Positions 23,224 to 36,900 of a stretch of 64,000 nucleotides of DNA are shown piece after piece (position 1 is the stretch's first letter; each line of letters begins with the position of its first letter). The stretch covers positions 37,845,936 to 37,909,935 of the forward strand of contig CAIIXF020000006.1 of assembly GCA_903813345.2 (NCBI GenBank), in the 5' to 3' direction. A program made the position numbers and the translations under genes. This stretch comes from Owenia fusiformis. Its lineage: Eukaryota; Annelida; Polychaeta; Sabellida; Oweniidae. The notes below the pieces were generated by a model that did not search any database, had not been told where the DNA came from, and was given only the letters and a program-made list of their open reading frames with translations.

Positions 23224-23711
23224 TAGTATCCCATTTTTAATTCGAAATGTCCCAAGAATTGTTTAGAATTCCATCTATTCGAATTTCAATCATTTTCAAT
23301 AGATTTTAAACACAAACAAACATCAAAAAAAGTCAAATATTTTTAGTAAGTCGACACATTTCGTCATACCTGTTACACACTTATATACACATTAGATAAA
23401 TGAAATAAAATTTAAAGTCTGTTCATTTTCACTGATGATTGCACTGATCAATCAACCATCATCGCGTCATACGTCATATCCGTTATACCTACTTGACATT
23501 TACAATTCTCCAATCAGATGTTGTTTGATTAATTTTGTTAATGCCAGTTTAGTCTCGTGTCCATTGTGATAGCAAGGTCGATAATCCATTCTACTCAATT
23601 CAGAGCCGTTGAATTGGCAATTTCAGATCTGCGATACGGTATATTACAAGTAAAGAAATAGATAAATCCTATTCTATGTAATAGATAGGCGTTCACCAAT
23701 AAGCTATTGTA

Positions 23712-24472
23712 GGGAAACATGGGGCTAAACGGCCCTCAAAAAGTAAATTTTAAGTTGTTCCATTTGGGGTATCTTCTTATCTGTCAAGCATCGCGTACTT
23801 TGAGGTTCCACTTGATCAATATGTTGGGGTTAACATTTTTCGAGAAAAATAATGTTTGGAGTGGGGTAAAACGGCCTTATGGTGGAGCAAAACGGCCCAT
23901 TCTCTGTTACATGGGTTTCAGAACCAAGATTAATCAATTACAGGACTCGTCCACACACATCTTTTCTCAGACGATCAAACATAAGACAGATAAAGTATTC
24001 TTAACCCCTACCATAATACTAGTCATTTGATATGTGTCAGAAGGAAATAAGGTACAAATCAATGTTAAAAAAGTTATATTTGAAAATCAATTGTTCTTGT
24101 TCATTCAGATTTTTGTTTTGCCCCACAGTCCTGTGAATTTTTAAATTGACGTCATTTTAATTTTCCTAATATTTGTAGCTCGAAATAAATGAAGAATAGA
24201 TATACATACTCAATGTAAAATGTTTATTCAAAACGATTCTCTATTGTTGCCGGTTTTTTATAGAATTTCGTTGGAGGGGTAATTTGCAAAAAAAAGAGAG
24301 TGAAAAAAAGAATTACGCTGCTAGGTTAAAAGGGGCAGTCGAGACTCGAGAAGGTGGCGGAAATTTCCAAATTCAATTAGTATGTGACTTTTGAAGAACC
24401 ATCTCGTTATCGTTCAAAATATATTTCGATGGGCCTTTTTGCCCCACATGGCTGTTTTTCCTATGTTTCCCC
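23712..24472. mobile_element. TA-flanked DNA transposon, non-autonomous, 761 bp
   Basis: Inverted ends are GGGAAACATGGGGC on the left and the complement of GGGGAAACATAGG on the right, with GGGGCNAAACGGCCC motifs inside both ends. TA dinucleotides flank it at 23710-23711 and 24473-24474. The paralogous position near gene B (about 48765) reads straight through with a single TA, so the empty site is visible. TA duplication points to the Tc1/mariner superfamily. No transposase frame is present. Confidence 0.8.
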
Positions 24473-24520
24473 TATTCAATAGAATAAAATCAATTTTCTG
24501 TTTGGCACTTGTAACATGAA

Positions 24521-24945
24521 TTATTGATATACATAATCAAATTTTACTTCGCACAGCTCAAACATTCTGGAAAATATACTGACATAACTTGATGTACAAA
24601 TATTCGCTACACAATTACAGATCCAATTACAACCGTACACAAACCTTTCTTGCACATTGATGACCTTTGAACTATCAAGGCTGCACTCTTCAAATTGCCC
24701 GTAAAAGTCCTGATTGGCTGCCACACTTGAATAAACTTGAACCTGACGATTGCCTGCGCATTCAAAACCTCTCGTGTAAATCGCTACGTGAACACTGGAT
24801 GCTGTTAGGCTCGAGGAGTCCAATTTCAGAGTTACACCTGTATTTATACGGATACATGTTCCGATATTTCCATCTTCAAGTTCATTCTTCTTCATCTCAA
24901 CAAGGGCTCCATGTCCATGATTCGGGTTAGCTGTGATACGACTAT
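24521..24945 (-). CDS. gene A exon 8 (FTP/F-type lectin-like domain, stop codon)
   Basis: About 141 residues after a TTTTAG acceptor. Visible features are an Asp-Gly-Asn with a nearby Cys (DGNIGTC), a central strand region VHVAIYTRGFECAGNRQVQV, a cluster of Cys (GCNWICNCVANICTS) and the terminal YVSIFSRMFELCEVKFDY. The order DGN...C, strand with R, VxV, C..., YVxI, LCEV is that of the fucolectin/F5-8C galactose-binding fold. The stop is TAA. Confidence 0.75.
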
Positions 24946-27900
24946 CTAAAAGCATTGCATTTGTTGATTTTTATCATGTAGCAGCATGAGGGTTTACTAG
25001 CAGACGATTTCAGGATTTAGGAAGGAGACATAAAATGATAAGAAGTCAACTTACATTTCAAATTTAGGCAAGCTATTAGGTGGCGCCACTGTAGCAAATC
25101 CTGACATTATATCCCCCAAATTTACCCAAATCTACCCCAAACCCATTCTTCTTCATATTCGCCATAAAAGAGTGTTAACAATACATGCGACTTGTTTCAT
25201 TAGAAATACCTTTGTAGCTGATGGCCTGGACAGCAAAGTACATTACCGGTGCCCCGGGGTCCGTTTTGGTGACGGCAAAACCGGGAACCAAATGGTGACT
25301 ATATCGCTCCGCTATTCCAAGCCAAGGTGAAAATTCAGATTCATCCACTCCGCAACATATAGGATTCCTTTGAGTATGAGTTAGGGACAAAGCAATTGAT
25401 ATTTGTGACGTTTCCGCAAATATTCCCATGAACGCCCCAGCCTCGTGAGATATCCTCTCATCTTCTGGTACAACGTATCTATGTCGACCTGAGATGATAT
25501 ATAGAGGATATCCTATTATTTTTGAGGGATATCATTTTTATCCATTAGTGGATATCGCCCATCCCTATGAGTGAACGCAGCGAATGTGTGGAGATCGGCG
25601 ATATCCAAGAATAGATAGAAATGATAGCCGAGAAAATCATAGGATATCATTTTTATCCTGTGGCTTTTTTCGTATGGACTTCGTAATTATACATAAAAGT
25701 TTCTATTTTTCACTTTATTTTCTGTGAACTTATTTTTACAAAATGATTGCATGAAAAAATGTGACTCATTTTTTCAACATTTTTTGTCCAAATTTGTTTT
25801 CAAATTTTTTCTGAATTTTAAAATTTCTTTGACAAATTTTTTTCAGAACATTTTTAAAATAATATCCGTCGGATACGATTGGATATCACATCATATGGAT
25901 CGGATACGATTTTAGAAGCGCATACCAAAATTTATATTTTGTCGTTATCCCCATATATATTTAGTATCCATCGAATAAAAAGAAATACAGGAATTTGTGC
26001 CATGGTAATATTATTTTATTAATTCTATGATTAATTGATTTTCTATTTTTATCCTCACCTGCATTTGGTGCAACAATCCTGTTTTTTCCTTTATAGACAT
26101 ATTGTCCATTGATCTCAGCAAATATCGCCATCCAGAATGGCCCCGCCTTTTGAGCGTAGTACTCCCAGACGTGTATTACACCAGCCTTTGGTAGTGGCCA
26201 TGAAGTAAGTATCCCGCCCCATAGTAAAGGGTCTGAGTTGAGTAACTGAGGCGCTCCTCCGATTCTGTAATTAACTGTATAAAACGATTGAGTACATTAA
26301 ATGCATCAATTGCTATAAAATATGGTATTTGATAATTCCAATCTAAAGGATGGGTATCGAAATGGAGAACTTTTTGAACACACGTTTCTCTTAAACCAGT
26401 CATCAAAAAGTTCTGAAAATTTTACACAGTGTTAATTTAAGGGTCATCTTTTGAATGGTAACAATATAATTTGAAATATATATATATACTTTCATCTATA
26501 TTGTTTTAGAAAACACATCAAACACTTGTTTTGTTCTTGGTATCATGTTTCCAGAGTGAAATGAAACATCTTTCTGAACCTCATTGGAACAAAACGATAT
26601 GTTTAGGTCTCTCAATATTGTAATTATACAAAGGAAATTTTGGTTGATTTTAAAAAAGTATCTTGTTAATGAAATAAAAGGTTTAAATTTTTTGAATACT
26701 TTTTGAAATCAACCAAAAATTCCTTTGTATAATTACAATATTTAGAGGTCTAAAAACATGTTGTATATGCTATTTTGTTCCAACAAGGTTCGGAAAGACA
26801 TTTTATTTCATTTTCAAGAATTGGTACAAAGGAGCAAAAACAATTGCACAAAAAAATGTTAACAAAAACAGTTATATAAAATATTTCTATATACTTTTTG
26901 CATTAAATTGTTGTCAATCAGTCAACATTACATAAAATACCGTGTTTTTTACAGAATGTTTACAATGATTGGTTAAAGAGAAAAACATTGTTGAATCCAG
27001 TTCTCCATGTCCATAATCCTTTAAAAAGTTGATTTTGAAAGACTTTTGTTCGAAAAACTGTGAACTTATTTCAAATATAATGTTAGTTGTGATGCACATA
27101 CATTGGAGAGCAATAATTTACAACAACGTTTAACATACGTGCTTGTTCTGTTACGTTATATTTAGAATAACACTAAGAGATATATTGGCTGACTTTGTCC
27201 AGTTTATTTCAATATGGCGTAAGCCCCGATCATGACGTAATACAAAATAAGTATGGCTTGCCAGCCCAACAATACAATCAGACAATTACATGACATCTCC
27301 CTTTTTTTTCTTTTTGAAGTATTTTATGAGTCTATGTTTCAAACCTGTATTCACCCTGTGCACTTATCATGTTGAATACGGTAGTAGAAAATACTGTATG
27401 CTGATTTTGTTTTTCTTATACACATCTCTAACAAAAGATTGTCTTACATATAATCAATACAAATGTTTAAAATAAAACATGCATTATAAAACGTAATCCA
27501 CACCAATCTGTGTTGTTTGAACATTTTATAAAGATCATTATCTAAACAAACTGTTAACTATGTGTACATCATTATGAGCTTTAATCATTTAATGTCTGAA
27601 TGTACACTACTGTCTTTTGAGTCTCGACAGTTTATATGCATGAAAAGTATTATTTCAAGTTACATAGTCTTTGAGCCATTTTGGCTGATTTACAATCCTC
27701 TTTGATTTCCTTAATGGAGAACTAGAACTTGGTTCAGTGATAATAGAGCTATGAGAGACTGGTGTAGTATTACTAGTAAGTGGAACATTATTAGTATTTT
27801 GACCACCACTATCCATCCCTCCCTCCTTGGGATGTTTGCTTGACAAAAACACCATTGGTTTAAGCATGTTAGAACCCCGTTCAGGAGTAGGAGTAGGATC

Positions 27901-30900
27901 ATGGCCTGTTGGCATCAAATGTCTACGATTTCTCCTGAACAAAGTTCCACTGTCACTTTTGATAATGTATGACCTTGGAGTGTGAGCTTGATTGAGAACC
28001 TTATATGGTTTACTCCATGCCTTTTCCTGATCAAGCTTCACTCTCACAGACTGTCCAGGGGACAGTTTCTCAAGTTTTCTTGCACCATGAGATCTGTTAA
28101 AATGTTTGGCATACAGTGATTTTGCTTTAGCATCATTGTTTTGAACTTCCTGTTTATCAGGCCAATTTGGGTTTAGATTCTCAGGCGAAACTGGCAGTTT
28201 AGTTCTGATTTGTCTACCATAGAGTAATTGACTTGGCGTTTTACCTGTAGAACTGACTGGAGTGGCCCGATAATTCATAAGGGAGCTTAAGGGGTCTTCT
28301 GATTTGAGAATACGTTTGGCAGTTTGGACGGCTCTTTCTGCAAGACCGTTACTTTGACTGTATCTGGGACTTGATGTTACATGTTTAAAATCAAACTCTT
28401 TTGCGAAATCTGCAAATTGTTTTGAGCTAAACTGAGGTCCATTATCTGATACTAACACTTCAGGGATACCATTCCTGGCAAATATCTTTTTGAGTTTGTT
28501 TATGATTTGAGTTGTTGTGACACTACCCCTAACATGAGCAATTTCTAGATACCGGGAATAGTAATCAACTGTGACTAAATATTGCTTCTTGAAGCATTCA
28601 CATAAATCAGTTGCTAATTGCTGCCAGGGGCGATCTGGTAATTTTGTTGGAATTAATGGTTCACTTCTCTGTTTAGGTTTCAAAATTTGGCAGTGCTTAC
28701 ATTTGGCCACCAATTCTTTGATTTGTGATGTAAGCCCTGGCCACCATACTGTCGCATTAGCGCGTTCACGGCATTTGTGAATTCCGAAGTGACCCTCGTG
28801 AATTTGATCAAGAATATTATTGCGACATGCAGCCGGTATAGTGATACGGTTACCATACATAAGTATGTCATTGACAACACTCAAGGATTCTCTACAATCA
28901 TAGTATCGCTTGGCAACTTCTTTCACGTCTTTGTAATATTCCGGCCAACCATGAAGAACATAATTCATGACTGTTGAGATTTCGGGATCAATCTGTGACA
29001 AGTCACGAATATTCTCAAGACGCGACTTCGCGACTGGTAGGTTATCATATATGAAACTCTCATATTCTGTCACACTTTCTACAGTGTTTGATTCCATGCT
29101 ACTAAGCGGTTTTCTAGACAATGTGTCTGCTATGACTAATGTCTTTCCGGGTCTGTATTCAGCGATACAATTAAACCTCATGAGACGAATTAGCATTCTC
29201 TGGCATCGCACCGGTGTTTGATCAAGATCCTTTTGATTTATAATTGGCACCAAAGGTTTGTGATCAGTCACATATACAAATGATTCTAGTCCGACCAAAT
29301 ACTGACTGAATTTTTCCATTGACCACACCCCTGCCAAAAGTTCCTTTTCAATTTGAGCATAGCGGCGTTCGGCATCAGTTAATGAACGAGAACAGTAATG
29401 AACAGGAAACCAATCTGTTCCATGCTGTTGCTCTAAGACACCGCCTAACCCGTAACAGCTACTGTCAGCACTAACACGCGATGGCTTATTGATGTCGTAG
29501 TATTTTAGAACAGGCTTACTACTTACCTTCTGTTTCACTGTTTCAAAGGCATCCATTTGTGCTTTTCCCCATGTCCAAATTGTGTCTTTTCTCAAAAGTT
29601 CATTCAATGGGTGAAGCATTGTAGATAAGTTTGGTATAAACCTACCTATCCAATTTATCATGCCTAAGAATCGTCGTAATTCTTCAACATTTTCAGGAAT
29701 TTCCATTTCCACTATCGCGGCAACTTTGGCTGGGTCTGGCGAGACTCCATTAGCGCTAATTTTATGCCCTAAAAATACGAGCTCGGGCTTCCGGTAATGA
29801 CACTTCGCCTTGTTGAGAACTAGACCGGACTGTTTGATTTTCTGTAAGACTTGTTTGAGATTTTTATCATGATCTTCTACATTCTTACCATGAACGATAA
29901 TATCATCCATGAATACTGCTACTCCAGGACAATTTTGCAAAATGCGCGACATTTCTCTTTGAAAGATTTCTGGAGCAAGCGATATGCCTTGTGGCATCTT
30001 CTTGTATACATAACGACCGAAGGGTGTTATAAACGTTGTTAAACGCTGACTTACCTCGCTAAGTGGCACTTGATGAAAACCTCCTGTGGCGTCGAGGGTG
30101 GAAAAGACAGAACTTCCCGAAAGTTTCTGTAATATACAGTCAATGGTTGGTAGGACAAATCTCTCGCGCTTAACTGATTTATTAAGTTTTCTAAAGTCAA
30201 CCGTCACGCGAATTTTTCCTGATTTTGAGACTACCGGGACCATGGGTGAACACCACTCAGTAGGCTCAGTTATCTTGGCAATAATACCATTGGATTCCAT
30301 TGATTCGAGTTTTTCTTGTAATGGTTTCATTATAGGAAATGGAACGCGCCTCGGTACCACAACAGCATATGGTTCAGCATCTTGCTTCAACTCAATTTTG
30401 ACAGGCTCACATTTCATTGTACCCACTTCCCCATACAATTCATTATCATTTATGGGGTCTTTTACATGACCTGGCATTTCAGAAGTATTGTTACTAGGGG
30501 GCATTGGAATTTTATTTCTATGGTTACCAGGATCAGAACCAATTTTACCTGCCTCGCTCTGAGAGGTCTGAGTTACAACATGTACATTTTTAGTAACTAG
30601 ATTCAACATTTTAGCAGATCTGCGACATAATAAGTTATCACACTTTGGCCCATTTAATACAAATATTCTCATTGAGAATTTGGTACCATCAAGATTGCTA
30701 TTTGTTATAAAATAACCTCTTGTATCTATTACCCCACCTACTGACTTCAGTGGAGGACCATCATGCCTTTGTAACCTAGGTTTTGGTGTAAGGCATTCAT
30801 ATGCATTGTTACTCATAACATTTACATCAGCGCCTGTGTCGATCTTGAAACTCATCAATTTACCACAAATGGGTAAGGTCACACGCCATGGTGGCTCTGT

Positions 30901-33900
30901 GTGCCTATCTACAATCAGTGACTTGGCAGAATCAACCAAATGCACAAGCTCACCTACATGAAACTCAGTAGTGTCAAGATCGGCTTCAGCACATTCATCA
31001 TAACATTCATGTACAACTCTTTTATCAACAGATTTCTTATTTGATTTACACACACTTGAGAAATGATTTAATTTCTTGCAATTATGACAGGTTTTTCCTT
31101 TAGCAGGGCATTTATCATTTCTGTGAATGTAGCCACATCTGTCACACTTGTGTTTGTCTGCTTTGTGTTGTGCCTGGTCTTGTTTTCTGTAGTTTTGTCG
31201 TGTAGCTCTCTGTTGCGGGGGTCGCTTACGAACAAAATCAACGTTACTTGTATCAGTAGGTCTCCCTTCAGCTTGAGACTGTGATATTATAAGTTCATGA
31301 CTACGAACTAGTTCAATAGTTTTCTCTAGAGTGAGATCACACGTCATGGCAAGTGTCTGGACTCGCTCTGACAAGTCTCTGTCTTTGATGGAAACGATGA
31401 TCTTATCGCGAATCATTTCGTTTCTGTCAACGAATGAACAATGTTGACTCAGTTTATACAAATCTCGGATATATTCCTCCATTGTTTCTGACTCTCCCAG
31501 TTGTCTAAGGTTGAAGACCCTTCGTTCATGAATAATGTTTATCTTTGGCACAAAATAGTTATCAAATTTGCCCAAAACGGCATCAAAATTGTACCTGTTG
31601 TCTGGCGGATCAAGTATTTGGCCATCTTCAGCAACTGGTAAGGGCTCAAACGTAAACTGTTTGTATATGTCTTCTGCGGATTGGCCCATAATATATATAA
31701 GTTGACTGACTTGTGTAATATCATCCTCTTTGTTAAGTTTTGTAGCTAGCCTAAACCTCAGGAACCGTTCTCTCCAAGCAATCCACTCATTGGGTTTATC
31801 AAAGTTAAAAGGGTTTGGAGGCTGTATCTTGGCCATTATAATAATCCAAAGATGACAATATAATCACGATAGTTAATACACAAGAGTAGAAGTACAGTTC
31901 ACAAGTTTAAATATCAGTTGGACTCAAATTCTTACTGTAGTACAGCAGCAATGACGCAATCCATGGCATTTGCATATCTCCGCGAAGCAATGGCGTAATC
32001 CGTGTCGTGTGCACGAAGCAATGATGTAATCCGTGTCGTGCGCAAAAATGTCATGCTCGAAATTTGCACAAAATTTCACCGGCAATCAAAGTTAAACACC
32101 AAAAATACCTCTAATCTGGTCACTTTCAGACAAGTTTTACATGTCCTACTTTTTCTCTGTGGTTTTATATTCCCGTAGGCTCGCATCCAACGTTTGACAC
32201 CATGTTCTGTTACGTTATATTTAGAATAACACTAAGAGATATATTGGCTGACTTTGTCCAGTTTATTTCAATATGGCGTAAGCCCCGATCATGACGTAAT
32301 ACAAAATAAGTATGGCTTGCCAGCCCAACAATACAATCAGACAATTACATGACAGTGCTAACCTAATTTGTGTTGAAAAATAAGAAAATTAGTTGACAAA
32401 TAAGCCAGAAATTAACTCATAGACGCAGAAAGTGTACCAGAGAAAACACCATTATACAATTTTTAGATCTCATTAAAATTAATGGTACATACATATCTAA
32501 AACATCATAAAAACTTTTTAACCTAGGCAAGGCAACATCATTGCTTTATTTTAAAAGTTTAGCACATTTAAAAATATTTGTATGTGAAATTTGCCACAAG
32601 AATAACATCACAGCGTATCTTTTTGACATCACGGGACATACCAGTGTAACCCTTACGACAATGGTGATATATTTTTAAATTACAGAAATAGAAAATTAAC
32701 ACCTCTATGAAAAGCTCGTTTGTTAACTTCACGTTTGACAAGTGTTCTGTATTGAATATCAAGGACGCAGAATGACGATATATGACGCTTTACGACATAG
32801 TAATCCATAGCAACTAAGAGATTCTCATTTTCAATGTTGTTTTATCATGACGTCATATAACACTTTTGTTAATGGGTTCTCGGAATATGATACCATTATC
32901 TGTGACGTCAGTGACATATTGCCCCATCAACAAATAAACAAACAAATGAACTATACGTCATCAATTCTTCCAAATAATTCAGTAATTTTTTGTATATTCT
33001 TGTTTCATTCCAGTTTCGTGTCCGTTTCTTTCGTTTGTCCCAGCAGTATGTGTATGTGCCCATGTATTACAAACACGACAAATCTAATTTGTAACTTGCT
33101 TCTTATTTCGCTACAGTCTGTATGAGTTTCCATTAAGTTACAGTCTATAGCCTATGTATTGACCAGGGGTATTTACTATTTAATAGAGAGGTTAAGCAAA
33201 TACGGTTTTTCAAAACGTATACGTAAACGCAAAATACATTGAATCAACATAGGGTTGTATCGCTTTAGTCTACTTCAGATACCCGTTCAACTTCAAAGTT
33301 GCGTGTTTAGAACGGGAGATTTACATATTTCACGTTGCTATCAACGGGAATCATTATACTCATGTCTGTTGAATACTATCCTTGCAATTTTGATTTCGAT
33401 GCAGAGTATAATTCTTTCTGAAGAAGATGATGTATGTTACGCATGATTTAACTCCAATAATCTTACGAAACGAGCTCGTTTAAAATATGTATTAGAAAAC
33501 CAGCTATTGAACTTCATCAATGGCATACTATGTAATCATTACAAGCTATGGTGTAGTCTAACAAACACTAGAGCTGAACGGCTATTTATGTGTGAACTCT
33601 ACATGTATTTGTATAGGGGCCATTGATACGTTTAAGTTGCGTTCTGGATTTTATACGGTAGCTTAACCTCTCCAGTATCAAAAGGCAACGGTAAAATACA
33701 GAATTCTATTTTGGAATTTCTATAATTCATGTATACACTTATTACATGATCCACGGACACTTAAACTCCGTGCATGAACATTCATTTATATGTATTTCTA
33801 TTGAAATCAACCTTGTTTCATTTTTCCTTTCTGTCAAAACAAATACCATCAAACATGTGAAACAAGCCATTCAAACCTTTGTTCAATTTATGTTATTATT

Positions 33901-36900
33901 CTATATTTTTTATAATTATAGTTACCAGTTAAAAATATTTTCCCAGTGACTATTGACGACCATGATCGGACATGCCGGATACAATGCGAAAAACGTCCAT
34001 AGCCGTTCACAAGAACACATTATTAGTGTACTACATTCAGTAGACGTATCTTGCTCAAATCCGGCAGCTTTACATAAGTGGTGACGTCGGGGTGAGGAAT
34101 GCACAAGGAATGTACAACCCCAACCGAAAATCTTCAAAAAACACGCATGCTATATATCACGAGCGAAATCATTCATGCCTGATCTGTGAGGTTATACTTG
34201 TGAAGGCAGTTCATTAAGACAGGACATGTTGAGTTTTTACAATTGTTAACCTCAAATGGAACGTTATCCTTTCCCGAAAAATGAGCAGAAATATTAGCAT
34301 ATTAGAATAAGAGTCAAATATGGCTGTTATTAGCCATTTTAAATCATCGTTTATAGAATGAATGTCTAGCCCTCAATTTATTCATAATTTATAATATTTT
34401 GGAATGATGTTTATCATGTGGACTTAGCTAGTTTATGTTTTTGTGAGCAGTCGATTTTGTTAATTCTTGAGAAAGACGTCATATATTTAGTTAAATTATG
34501 ACGCGAATTGACCAGTGGCTTTTGTATCATTGTTAAAGCACACCAATCTTCAACGGCATTTTCAAGCGTAAAACAGACCGTTGACCCTATGTTTTTTTAT
34601 ATCAAAATAAACACGAGAACACCTTTTTTAGAATAAGCAAATAAAAAAGTACCACAATCCATTGGAAATTAGCGTAGTTTTCGAATCAAAACGTGTCAAA
34701 AAGCGAAAATGAAAAAGATATGTTTTTAATGGAAAAACGTTACAAAGATTCACAAATATTGTTGGGGTAGGGGTAACACTTTAAGTGAAAAAAAGTAAGA
34801 AAAAATGGCCTGAGTGTACCAATATTCGAACCAATGTAATTATGTATAAAGGAAGTTTATCTAGGCTCGAAAAGAATCGTCAATACTCCCTAAATCATCA
34901 TTTTATCGACGAAATATAGGAAAATATGTTTTTTTGCTTTGGAATCAATGGTGCCTCAAATGTTCAAATGATGATAACGTCACACCTATTTTCAGAAGCT
35001 TCTCATGAAAAAACTAATCCGTTAACCTACCTTTTTTATTACATTTTTCGAATCGCTACGTCTAGGTCTATAATAAAAACCTAGTTTCGTTGAGATTGAA
35101 AATGATCGATTTTTTCGGAGGTTACACTGGTATATCCTAAAGCCCCATGCATGATTGAACTTTATTTTCTAAGCACGAAATGAAAGAAACACTGATGATG
35201 TACATAAATATGTACCGTACCTTGACTCTATTCTCTATATTTCAGCTTTTTAACTTAATCCCTGTATTACAACAGATGAACCTGATGAAGTAAAAAAAAT
35301 GGAAGAACCCATGTTCACCAATCATAATTCAACACGGAATTGTGAGTAAATGTGTAATTAGTAACTATACTCCAGTCCTTGAGACAATAATATATCATTT
35401 ACTCAATCTGGACTTATAAGTTACCTTTCATATTTATAAATTTTTGAAACTTATTTGAGTAATATCTAATATCTTATATTTCATGATTTCGAAATATTTT
35501 GGCAAAACACTAACTGTAGAGGCTGACGGTAATTCCGGTTATACGGTTTCGGTACGGAATTGAGCATTTACCGGTATTGAAATTATTAACCGGTTAACCG
35601 ACGATAATCCCCGGGGAAATAAAAAACACGTCGTTTTTTAATTATTTCGTTTAATTTCAACTTCCACGATGCGTACATTTACATAGACATGTAGATGTCC
35701 ATTTTGGGCAGTCCGGGTGTTATGTCCATATTTGGCAATTCGGATGTAGTAGCTTCTAGCTCAGGCTCAGATTTGGTTGTAGTTATGTTTGGCAGTTCCG
35801 GTGTAGTTGTAGTGTCAACGTCAGATCCAGAAACTGAATTATGTTTGTAATAGTCATTTACGAACAATAAGGCATTGACAACCTCAGGTTTAAGTCGTGC
35901 CCGTTTTGGAAGTGATGGTGTTGCCAGCTGCACTGAACTGACGTTCACTTGACACGGATGACGCAGGAATAACATGATATGTTTCAGCCAAACTCGCCAC
36001 ATCAGGATATTTTCCCCCGTTTACTTCCAGAACTCAAGACAGTCAATAAACTTGGATGCTGATGACAAATAGCTGTCCAATTGTTGAAATGTGTAATACA
36101 TTTAATTTTAAACTAAAAATACATCTTGATTCGTAAGATAGTTACATACTATTTCGTGAAGTTCATCAATAAGGGTTCAAATCGGTCTTGCACCATGTAT
36201 GCATATAGACTTGAGAAGCTACGGAGAGAGTTAGGAACAAAGTGGGGGTGGCAGCGCATTGGCATTTTATCTTACATCTTTTTACCGGTATTTCGGTAAC
36301 GGTACGGTTATTAGCGTGACGGTTACCGGTACTGGTTTTCAGTACCGTTGCGACCTCTAAGTAGAGGCTGACGGTAATTCCGGTTATACGGTTTCGGTAC
36401 GGAATTGAGCATTTACCGGTATTGAAATTATTAACCGGTTAACCGACGATAATCCCCGGGGAAATAAAAAACACGTCGTTTTTAAATTATTTCGTTTAAT
36501 TTCAACTTCCACGATGCGTACATTTACATAGACATGTAGATGTCCATTTTGGGCAGTCCGGGTGTGATGTCCATATTTGGCAATTCGGATGTAGTAGCTT
36601 CTAGCTCAGGCTCAGATTTGGTTGTAGTTATGTTTGGCAGTTCCGGTGTAGTTGTAGTGTCAACGTCAGATCCAGAAACTGAATTATGTTTGTAATAGTC
36701 ATTTACGAACAATAAGGCATTGACAACCTCAGGTTTAAGTCGTGCCCGTTTTGGAAGTGATGGTGTTGCCAGCTGCACTGAACTGACGTTCACTTGACAC
36801 GGATGACGCAGGAATAACATGATATGTTTCAGCCAAACTCGCCACATCAGGATATTTTCCCCCGTTTACTTTCCAGAACTCAAGACAGTCAATAAACTTG

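Larger units (their letters stand above)
27144..32354 (-). mobile_element. full-length Ty3/Gypsy LTR retrotransposon, 5.2 kb
   Basis: Two 152-bp LTRs (27144-27295 and 32203-32354) appear identical, begin TG, end CA, and are flanked by the 5-bp duplication GTGCT (27139-27143 and 32355-32359). A single gag-pol frame lies between them on the minus strand. A primer-binding-site-like TGGTGTCAAACG follows the 5' LTR and a purine tract precedes the 3' LTR. The matching position in gene B (about 50990) is empty. Identical LTRs and an unbroken frame indicate a recent insertion. It sits in an intron of gene A, in the same orientation as the gene. Confidence 0.95.

Noticed and set aside
30086-30469. Plus-strand frames inside the Gypsy element
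   Set aside because: Antisense shadows of the gag-pol frame without motifs.
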